24,465 nucleotides of DNA from Bacillota bacterium (GTDB lineage: Bacteria > Bacillota > Bacilli > Bacillales > Cytobacillaceae): NCBI GenBank assembly GCA_023389895.1, contig JAEWDX010000155.1, forward strand, positions 1 through 24,465. Reading direction: 5' to 3'. Position numbers and translations under genes: made by a program. Within the stretch, counting starts at the first letter, position 1; every line of letters begins with the position of its first letter. This document shows positions 8,759 to 14,573 of this stretch, in pieces. A model generated the notes under the pieces. It made no database searches. It was not told the DNA's origin and worked only from the letters and a program-made list of their open reading frames with translations.

Positions 8759-9677
8759 GTACTTCTTCCTCCTTATTTGAAGTCACTTCGAGGAATCTAT
8801 CTTCAAGTGTTTTTGTTACTTCTTTGATTCCGTAAATTTGAATTTCATGCTCTACAAGCAGTTTTACGATTGTAGGTACATTTTCTTTCTTAAGCGGTAA
8901 AGCAACACCTGCATTCGTATCTGCCGGTTTAATAGAGGGATACAATTCTCTAAGAAGCCTTTGTACTTCCTTCCTTTCTGTCACTTCAAATTCATAAATA
9001 ATGTCATTTCCATTAACAAAATCATTAATTTGTTGAACCTCAACAAGCTTACCGCTTTGGATAATGCCAATTCGGTCGCACATCATTTCCATTTCCGAAA
9101 GCATATGACTTGAAACGATAACAGCCATCCCTTTCTCTCTTGCTAACATTCTTAAATGGTCGCGAATCTCTCTTATTCCCGCTGGATCCAATCCGTTTGT
9201 TGGTTCATCAAGAATCAATACTTTCGGATCATGAAGAAGACATTGGGCAAGTCCTAGTCTTTGTCTCATCCCAAGTGAATATGTCTTTACTTTGTCATGA
9301 ATTCGATCAGTAAGCCCGACAAGCTCAACCGTCTCATCAATTTTCTTCCTCGAAATCCCCTTTGACATTCTTGAAAAATGTAGAAGATTTTGATAACCAC
9401 TCATAAACTTATACATTTCCGGATTTTCAACAATCGCGCCAATATGTGAAACGGCTTTTTCAAAATCAGTCTTAATGCTATCCCCAAGAATCTTTATATC
9501 ACCAGACGTAATTCCAATTAACCCAACAATCATGCGAATTGTTGTTGTTTTCCCTGCACCATTCGGTCCAAGGAAACCAAATACTTCACCTTTGTTTACA
9601 TCGAAACTAAGTGAATCAATAATTTTTCTTCCCTTAATCGTTTTTGTTACATTTTGGATTTCTAATATGGGTTTCAT
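8751..9677 (-). CDS. ABC transporter ATP-binding protein (BcrA-like), first of the downstream exporter pair
   Basis: Cytoplasmic ATPase of 308 residues. Walker A GPNGAGKTT is at 37-45. It has a BcrA-type degenerate signature (YSLGMRQRL), Walker B VLILDEPTNGLDP, and the switch histidine in VIVSSHML. A regulatory C-terminal extension of about 90 residues ends the protein. The frame is open 50 codons further upstream, but that part has no ABC homology and no good start. The ATG at 9677 follows GGGAG and begins the usual MKPILEIQNVTK. Its permease overlaps the 3' end. BcrA-type systems often export peptides, lipids or drugs, but no substrate is indicated here. Confidence 0.9.
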   Translation of the reverse strand: MKPILEIQNVTKTIKGRKIIDSLSFDVNKGEVFGFLGPNGAGKTTTIRMIVGLIGITSGDIKILGDSIKTDFEKAVSHIGAIVENPEMYKFMSGYQNLLHFSRMSKGISRKKIDETVELVGLTDRIHDKVKTYSLGMRQRLGLAQCLLHDPKVLILDEPTNGLDPAGIREIRDHLRMLAREKGMAVIVSSHMLSEMEMMCDRIGIIQSGKLVEVQQINDFVNGNDIIYEFEVTERKEVQRLLRELYPSIKPADTNAGVALPLKKENVPTIVKLLVEHEIQIYGIKEVTKTLEDRFLEVTSNKEEEVHA

Positions 9678-9745
9678 ATTTTCTCTCTCCCTGTGTAAAA
9701 ATTCAATCCTTAGCTCACTTAGCGATATTATTCGCTGCTTTCCTT

Positions 9746-10060
9746 CTAGAAAAACTCTTCTCTTGCGATCATCTTTATCCCATTGACTAAATTCCAAATG
9801 ACAACGATTAAACTCAAAATCATACATGCCAAAATGCTAAGGATAAAAAACACTGATACTGCGTCTGCTTCACCTGTCATGATCCCGTATATAATAAACG
9901 GTACAGGAAGAAAAACGGTCAGATGGGAGATTAATGCCCTTTTCGCATGATTTTTCACTTGTTTATTCTCACTCACAAAATAAACGATAATCGGAAAAAT
10001 AATCCCAGCAAAGAAAATACTAAAATAGTTTAATGCTGCTAGTAGCTTATTTGTATTCAT
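9746..10060 (-). CDS. Small DUF4870-like membrane protein
   Basis: 104 residues with about three hydrophobic segments: FFAGIIFPIIVYFV, LTVFLPVPFIIYGIM, and a long one over VFFILSILACMILSLIVVIW. Between the first two is a short polar loop, NKQVKNHAKRAL, resembling the conserved H-A-K-x-A-L loop of DUF4870 proteins. The function of that family is not known to me. The gene has an AGGAG site and lies 22 bases after the YtrB-like ATPase gene. It is 68 bases before the second ATPase, so it is part of the cassette and may be an accessory subunit of one of the two transporters. Confidence 0.8.
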   Translation of the reverse strand: MNTNKLLAALNYFSIFFAGIIFPIIVYFVSENKQVKNHAKRALISHLTVFLPVPFIIYGIMTGEADAVSVFFILSILACMILSLIVVIWNLVNGIKMIAREEFF

Positions 10061-10082
10061 TTTGATCTCCTGCCTTTATACG

Positions 10083-10775
10083 TTATGCGGTAAAAGTTTT
10101 CTTCATCCATTCAATAACGGAGAGTCCCTCTATTTCCCTTAGCTCTTCCACATTATGTCTACCAACAACTTTTCCATTTTGAATCGCTAATACTTCATCT
10201 AGCAATGACTCAATCTCATCAATTTCATGTGTTGCGATGACAACGATTTGATTTTCAAAATCGAGATAGGAAAGCAGTCCTTTTACAATAGATTCTCTCA
10301 CCATCGGATCAAGCCCAGAAAATGGCTCATCTAATAATAAAACTTTTGCCTCCCTAGCCAATGATAGAACGAGCTTCAAACGACCACGATTTCCTTTTGA
10401 TAGCTGCTTAATTTTCTTATTTTTATCCAATTTCATAAATTCAAGTAATTCATTTGCACGTTCACGACGAAAATCTGGAAATTGAGATTCATAGAAATCC
10501 ATCATATCCTTCACCTTAAATGGCTCATAAAACATATCAAGCTCTGTTAAATAAGCAACTTCACTGGCGATTTTTCGGGTTACAGTCTTTCCGTTTACAA
10601 AGACTTTACCTGACGTTGGATGAATTAAGCCTGCAATTAACTTTAGTGTTGTAGATTTCCCGCTGCCATTCGGACCAAGCAAACCGTAAATTTTCCCTTT
10701 TTCTAGTGTAAAGCTAATATTATCTAGGCCTGTTTCGCTACCATACTTTTTTGCCACTTGCTGAAATTCAATCAT
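10083..10775 (-). CDS. ABC transporter ATP-binding protein, YtrB-like
   Basis: Cytoplasmic ATPase of 230 residues. Walker A GPNGSGKST is at 34-42. It has a degenerate signature (QLSKGNRGRLKL), Walker B VLLLDEPFSGLDP and the switch histidine in IATHE. The C-terminus is short. The pattern resembles YtrB and related ATPases encoded next to YtrA-type GntR regulators. The ATG overlaps the repressor's stop codon by four bases (ATGA), so the two are translationally coupled. Its membrane partner is probably the ABC-2-like permease encoded first in the same unit (11156-11950). Substrate unknown; YtrA-linked systems in B. subtilis respond to cell-wall antibiotics. Confidence 0.88.
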   Translation of the reverse strand: MIEFQQVAKKYGSETGLDNISFTLEKGKIYGLLGPNGSGKSTTLKLIAGLIHPTSGKVFVNGKTVTRKIASEVAYLTELDMFYEPFKVKDMMDFYESQFPDFRRERANELLEFMKLDKNKKIKQLSKGNRGRLKLVLSLAREAKVLLLDEPFSGLDPMVRESIVKGLLSYLDFENQIVVIATHEIDEIESLLDEVLAIQNGKVVGRHNVEELREIEGLSVIEWMKKTFTA

Positions 10776-11152
10776 GCTAATCCCCCTGCCTTCCCATTAA
10801 TAAAGGCTTGTAAACCAGAGAGCATTTCTTCTTCCGTAAAACCAAGTTCCTTCATATTCAATACAAATACCTCAATAATATCCATCTGCAAACGAAGTTT
10901 TAATTCCTGTATTAAAGGAATATTTTCCGTTACAAATGTACCTTGTCCGCGCTTCGTCTCCACAATCTCCATCCTCTCCAATTCACTATACGTTCTTTGA
11001 ATCGTATTTGGATTGACACCCATTTGTACTGCCATTTCTCTTACTGATGGAAGTTTATTTCCGGGCATTATTTCCCCGCGAATAATTTTCTGGTTAATTT
11101 TATCAATTATTTGCATATAGATTGGCTTTGAATTATCAAATTCCTCACCCAT
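10772..11152 (-). CDS. GntR-family transcriptional repressor, YtrA subfamily
   Basis: 126 residues: an N-terminal GntR winged helix (PIYMQIIDKINQKIIRGEI, then NKLPSVREMAVQMGVNPNTI and RGQGTFV). The rest is only about 50 residues of helix, which is the hallmark of the YtrA subfamily and too short for an FadR- or UTRA-type ligand domain. It starts four bases after the permease stop codon, with GAGGTG six bases upstream, and overlaps the ATPase. Such repressors usually control their own operon. The palindrome at 11977-12000 over the cassette promoter is the obvious target. The inducer is unknown. Confidence 0.92.
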   Translation of the reverse strand: MGEEFDNSKPIYMQIIDKINQKIIRGEIMPGNKLPSVREMAVQMGVNPNTIQRTYSELERMEIVETKRGQGTFVTENIPLIQELKLRLQMDIIEVFVLNMKELGFTEEEMLSGLQAFINGKAGGLA

Positions 11153-11155
11153 GGC

Positions 11156-11950
11156 CTACACCTCGACTTTCCGCTCTAAAAGCCAAACTGCGATGGTAAA
11201 AACAATCACGATCATGATCGTATAAATAACAATGTTCATTGTCGAAAGCACACCTGGATCAGTAACCCCCCCAGTGAAAGAATTTCCACCTGCTTCAAAT
11301 CGAATGAAAGGGATTGAATCAATATTTAACTCCCCAATTTTTATCATCTTTTGGTAAAAAGGCAGGCTTGAAATAAAATTTTCAACAAATGTTATGAGAA
11401 ACCAAGTACCCATTATAATTGGCCAACGCAAGTTCTTAATTATCGGGATATTTTTTAGTGCGTGATAGAAGGACCAATAAAACAAAACCCATATTCCTAT
11501 GAAGATCGACGTGAAAAAAATCAGCACTCCAAAGTACAATAAATAGGAAAATGATGATATTCCGTCTTGTGAGTCGAACATCACACCATTTAAAGCAGCA
11601 TGATTAATTCCCAAGTTTGCTAATATAAATGCAATGACAATTGAAAAAAGAAAATAGAAGACACAAGCTGCCAATTTAGCAAGAAAGAGCTTATAGCCAC
11701 TGTTTGGATTGTGTAGCCATAATTGTGTTTGTGCTTCCGTTTTTAGTGAGATAAATAAGTAAGTCGGCATGAAAAATACATGCATCATAAATATCGTTAT
11801 TGTAAAAACAGGGAAAATTTCTGGTTCATGAAAATATCTTTCTAGTCCTATTCCAAACAAAACAATAACAAACATCGCCAAAAGGCTAAATAAAAATAAA
11901 CTTTTTGTTAGCTTTAATTCTTTTATAAATAAACCATTAAAAGCCCTCAT
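11156..11950 (-). CDS. ABC-2-like membrane permease, first gene of the cassette
   Basis: 264 residues with about six hydrophobic segments: SLFLFSLLAMFVIVLFGIG, FTITIFMMHVFFMPTYLFI, FYFLFSIVIAFILANLG, YFGVLIFFTSIFIGIWVLFY, RWPIIMGTWFLITFV and IVIYTIMIVIVFTIAVWLL. The N-terminus FNGLFIKELKLTKS resembles permeases of YtrC/D-like and ABC-2 systems. There is no known substrate motif. The start has a strong AGGAGG site and lies about 40 bases downstream of the -10 box. The next gene, for the repressor, begins four bases after the stop. It should form the membrane part for the YtrB-like ATPase. Confidence 0.82.
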   Translation of the reverse strand: MRAFNGLFIKELKLTKSLFLFSLLAMFVIVLFGIGLERYFHEPEIFPVFTITIFMMHVFFMPTYLFISLKTEAQTQLWLHNPNSGYKLFLAKLAACVFYFLFSIVIAFILANLGINHAALNGVMFDSQDGISSFSYLLYFGVLIFFTSIFIGIWVLFYWSFYHALKNIPIIKNLRWPIIMGTWFLITFVENFISSLPFYQKMIKIGELNIDSIPFIRFEAGGNSFTGGVTDPGVLSTMNIVIYTIMIVIVFTIAVWLLERKVEV

Positions 11951-11976
11951 GAATACTCCTCCTGTTCATCCGTTTT

Positions 11977-12020
11977 AGTGTTCTAGTTAAATAATACACT
12001 GATACATATTTAAAAGTCAA
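11977..12020 (-). promoter_or_regulatory. Cassette promoter with overlapping YtrA-type operator
   Basis: On the minus strand TTGACT (plus 12015-12020) and TATTAT (plus 11991-11996) are separated by 18 bases. A 24-bp imperfect palindrome covers the -10 and start region at 11977-12000. Its half-sites AGTGTTCTA and TAATACACT agree at seven of nine positions, around a central TTAA. As I recall, B. subtilis YtrA binds an inverted repeat with AGTGT/ACACT half-sites, so this is the likely site of the GntR repressor encoded in the cassette. Repression would be by blocking the -10 element. Confidence 0.7.
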
Positions 12021-12177
12021 TCTTTTTGAAGTAAAACTTGGTAAGAAAAGATTCCTGTGCTCTTCAAAATGGGCTAGATAAATTGGGAAAGTTGCTCGAT
12101 ATACCAAGAAGAATGTCAAGATTCCCTCGTTTGCATGCCAAAGAGATGCACTTTTCAATTATGAATGCCACATAACA

Positions 12178-12213
12178 AATAAAAAAGACCTAGCTATCAT
12201 AATAAGCTAGGCC
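12178..12213 (-). terminator. Terminator of tcdA
   Basis: CCTAGCT at 12189-12195 pairs perfectly with AGCTAGG at 12205-12211. In the minus direction the stem is followed by TCTTTTTTATTT. It lies ten bases after the tcdA stop codon and isolates tcdA from the ABC cassette downstream. Confidence 0.88.
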
Positions 12214-12222
12214 AGTTCATAT

Positions 12223-12990
12223 TTATTGTTCATCTTTTACTCGGGTTATTTTGATATCGCTTAATAATTTTCTTACAACATAACTCGCCATGACAAGTCC
12301 TGCAACGGAAGGAACGAATGCATTTGAAGATGGTGGCATTTTTGCCTTGCGAATGTCTGCATCGTCCTTTCCAACGACTTTCCGAACATCTTCACGAATA
12401 ACAATTGGGCTCTCATCGGAGAAGACGACGGGAATCCCCTTCTTTATTCCTTCTTTTCGCAATCGAGTACGAATAATCTTCGCGATAGGGTCCGTATGCG
12501 TTTTGGAAATATCAGCAATTTGAAAACGGGTCGGGTCCATTTTATTGGCCGCGCCCATACTAGAAATAATTGGGATGTTGCGTTTCAAGCATTCCTTCAT
12601 TAGATGAATTTTATACGAAATGGTATCTGAAGCATCGACAACAAAATCGAGACCATGTTCAAAAAACTGCTCGTACGTTTCTTCCGTGTAAAACATTTTC
12701 ATAGCAATAACTTCACAATCAGGATTAATATCTTTTATTCTTTCCTTCATTAAATCCACTTTTGGCTGCCCGACAGTGGAAAGTAATGCGATAATTTGTC
12801 TATTTACATTCGTAATATCAACATCATCTTTATCAACAAGGATAAGCTTTCCAACACCAGATCGAGCCAATGCCTCGGCAGCGAAAGTCCCGACACCGCC
12901 AATCCCAAGAACAGCAACTGTGCTATTCTTCATTGTTTCAAGCCCTTCCTTCCCAATGGCAAGTTCATTTCTCGAAAATTGATGCAGCAT
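12223..12990 (-). CDS. tcdA: tRNA threonylcarbamoyladenosine dehydratase TcdA (YrvM)
   Basis: E1-like/ThiF-MoeB family enzyme that uses ATP to cyclise t6A37 of ANN-decoding tRNAs to ct6A. It starts with MLHQFSRNELAIGKEGLE. The nucleotide-binding glycine loop VAVLGIGGVGTFAAEAL follows, then VDKDDVDITNVNRQ, the DASD motif in FVVDASDTISYK, and SSMGAANKMDPTRF. The C-terminal PSVAGLVMASYVVRKL is also typical. The ATG at 12990 has GGAG nine bases upstream and gives 255 residues; an in-frame ATG five codons earlier has no ribosome binding site. In B. subtilis the homologue lies between aspS and rarA, so its position here is conserved apart from inserted neighbours. It has its own terminator. Confidence 0.95.
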   Translation of the reverse strand: MLHQFSRNELAIGKEGLETMKNSTVAVLGIGGVGTFAAEALARSGVGKLILVDKDDVDITNVNRQIIALLSTVGQPKVDLMKERIKDINPDCEVIAMKMFYTEETYEQFFEHGLDFVVDASDTISYKIHLMKECLKRNIPIISSMGAANKMDPTRFQIADISKTHTDPIAKIIRTRLRKEGIKKGIPVVFSDESPIVIREDVRKVVGKDDADIRKAKMPPSSNAFVPSVAGLVMASYVVRKLLSDIKITRVKDEQ

Positions 12991-13240
12991 ATTTCTCAAC
13001 TCCATATGACATATAAATTAGGGTATTCATTTTGTTTTTCCCGTTAATGAATATATCATATTTTCCCCCAAAAATAAGTATTTCAATAGGAATTCATATA
13101 ATTAGTGCGATTCATTCTAATTCGTCACAAAAATGTCACCAGAAATTTATATCAAGTGCTATCACTAGATGACAAGTGTAACTATTTTTTCTTAAAACTT
13201 GGTGATACGATTATTAAAATCATTGAAATGGGGGATTAAA

Positions 13241-14209
13241 TTGAACTTACCACAATTAAAAATCGGTCATATGACTCCGAAAATTCCAATTTTGCAAGGA
13301 GGGATGGGCGTCGGTATTTCATTAAGCGGTCTCGCTTCAGCTGTTGCAAATGCTGGAGGGATTGGTATTATTTCCGGAACCGGCATTTCAACGGATGAAT
13401 TAAGAACCCATATTAGAAGAGCGAAGGAATTAATAAATGGGCAAGGTTATATTGGCGTGAATGTTTTATTTGCAATGAATGATTTTGCCGAAAAAATGAA
13501 AGCAGCAATGGAAGAAAAGATTGATTTCATTATTTCAGGGGCCGGTATTTCAAGAGACATGTATTCTTGGGGAAGAGAATATGGAATCCCTGTTATTTCA
13601 ATCGTCTCTTCTGCCAAGCTGGCAAAAATCGCTGAAAGACTTGGAGCTGCGGCAGTTGTTGTAGAAGGCTGTGAAGCAGGTGGCCATCTCGGTACAGATC
13701 GACCACTATTTAGTATTCTTCCTGAAGTAGTGGAGGCCGTAAATATTCCAGTAATCGCAGCAGGCGGAATCTTAACGGGCGAAGACTTAGCTAAATCAGT
13801 GCAAATGGGCGCATCCGGTGTACAAATGGGGACAAGATTCGTTGCAAGTGAGGAATGTGATGCACCACTTTCTTTTAAAGAAAAGTATGTGAACGCAAGA
13901 AAAGAAGACACAATCCTTGTCAAGACAACTGTCGGCTTGCAAGGTCGTGCTATTAAGAATAAATTTACCGACTTAATAACTGGAACAGCTAACTTAAAAA
14001 TTACAAAATGCCATAATTGTTTAAAAAATTGCTCCTACCGCTTTTGCACTTTAGATTCTTTGTTAAAATCCGTTGATGGCGATGTTGAAAATGGGCTTGT
14101 ATTCGCAGGTGCCAGAGTGGCTGAAATAAAAAATATTCTACCTGTACAGACGATTATTAATAATATTGCAATCGAATACAATTTAGCTACATCCGTTAGC
14201 ATGTCCTAG
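13241..14209 (+). CDS. FMN-dependent flavin oxidoreductase, nitronate monooxygenase/FabK-like, with C-terminal Cys4 motif
   Basis: TIM-barrel flavoenzyme of 322 residues. Seen in order: PILQGGMGVGISL (FMN-binding start of the barrel), GYIGVNVLFAM, the GGHLGTD motif with the family's catalytic histidine at about residue 149, and the phosphate-binding VIAAGGI and GVQMGTRF. A late cluster C257-x2-C260-x3-C264-x4-C269 could hold a metal. Family members oxidise nitronates or reduce enoyl-ACP (FabK), and sequence alone does not decide. The start is TTG at 13241, five bases after GGGGGA; other in-frame starts upstream lack a site. It converges on the 6S RNA terminator and is not in this place in B. 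subtilis as I recall, suggesting insertion. Confidence 0.88.
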   Translation: MNLPQLKIGHMTPKIPILQGGMGVGISLSGLASAVANAGGIGIISGTGISTDELRTHIRRAKELINGQGYIGVNVLFAMNDFAEKMKAAMEEKIDFIISGAGISRDMYSWGREYGIPVISIVSSAKLAKIAERLGAAAVVVEGCEAGGHLGTDRPLFSILPEVVEAVNIPVIAAGGILTGEDLAKSVQMGASGVQMGTRFVASEECDAPLSFKEKYVNARKEDTILVKTTVGLQGRAIKNKFTDLITGTANLKITKCHNCLKNCSYRFCTLDSLLKSVDGDVENGLVFAGARVAEIKNILPVQTIINNIAIEYNLATSVSMS

Positions 14210-14246
14210 AGAATTTTAGAGTAAGTCGCTGAAATATGATTTTGAC

Positions 14247-14287
14247 AAAAAGAAAAGGCTGGACATCTCCAATGGAGAGTCTAGCCT
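14247..14287 (-). terminator. Terminator of the 6S RNA (and probably hisS-aspS), shared with the converging flavoenzyme gene
   Basis: GGCT-GAC--CTCC at 14257-14270 pairs with GGAG--GTC-AGCC ending at 14286 around an AAT loop. On the minus strand the stem is followed by TTTTCTTTTTG. The plus-strand side is followed by TATATTGATT, a poorer tail. It lies about 50 bases after the flavoenzyme stop codon and probably works in both directions with different efficiency. Confidence 0.85.
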
Positions 14288-14299
14288 ATATTGATTATT

Positions 14300-14520
14300 C
14301 TCATTTATTCTCAATATGTAAGGAGCCCCAATCGTGCCGTCGCTTCGTTGCCTTCATTTTGAACCCGCACTCAGCAGGTGGGTGTCCTGTTTCTAGCGTT
14401 CTGTAAGTCCTCCATCATTCAAGGCTTTTACGTAGCTAGAAAACTCTAGACTCCCGAAGGAAAGATGTTCGGTCAAAATATCAGGTTATACAACGAACAC
14501 ATCAGGACTCTTTATTCGTT
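14300..14520 (-). ncRNA. bsrA: 6S RNA (BsrA/6S-1 type)
   Basis: Long hairpin-forming regulator that binds sigma-A RNA polymerase in stationary phase by mimicking an open promoter. The minus strand between aspS and the terminator contains the 6S hallmarks. The 5' part has GTCCTGATGTGTT, which can pair with CATATTGA in the 3' part. The apical arm has ACAGGACACCCACCTG within a GCCTT/AAGGC stem. The 3' half has GGCACGATTGGGGCTCC. The plus strand opposite the central bubble reads GTTCGGTCAAAA from 14467, as I recall the start of the B. subtilis 6S-1 product RNA. B. subtilis 6S-1 also lies between aspS and yrvM. A strong dedicated promoter starts it near 14520. The mature 3' end is uncertain by some tens of bases. 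Confidence 0.9.
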
Positions 14521-14526
14521 AAAGCT

Positions 14527-14555
14527 ATTTTATCATAACCATTCCATGCTTTCAA
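14527..14555 (-). promoter_or_regulatory. Sigma-A promoter of the 6S RNA
   Basis: On the minus strand TTGAAA (plus 14550-14555) and TAAAAT (plus 14527-14532) are separated by exactly 17 bases. A TGA directly before the -10 makes an extended element. Transcription should start near 14520. The -35 lies only about 20 bases downstream of the aspS stop codon, and there is no terminator between them, so hisS-aspS read-through also enters the 6S gene. Confidence 0.8.
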
Positions 14556-14573
14556 GCAGGCAGAAAATGTTAA

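Noticed and set aside
9678..9745. Short AGCGA/TCGCT hairpin between the DUF4870-like gene and the second ATPase, considered as a terminator
   Set aside because: The stem is only five base pairs and no T-run follows in the minus direction.
9678..9827. A 50-codon N-terminal extension of the second ABC ATPase
   Set aside because: The extension overlaps the DUF4870-like gene and lacks ABC homology; the ATG at 9677 has a ribosome binding site and begins the conserved domain.
11937..12158. A 73-codon minus-strand frame upstream of the ABC cassette
   Set aside because: It spans the cassette promoter and operator, overlaps the permease start in another frame, and lacks a ribosome binding site.
12991..13240. 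Possible promoters for tcdA and the flavoenzyme gene
   Set aside because: TTGAAA and several AT-rich -10-like hexamers exist, but no pair has acceptable spacing; not called.
13447..13923. A 158-codon open frame on the minus strand
   Set aside because: Antisense to the flavoenzyme barrel, with no recognisable motif; a shadow of codon bias.
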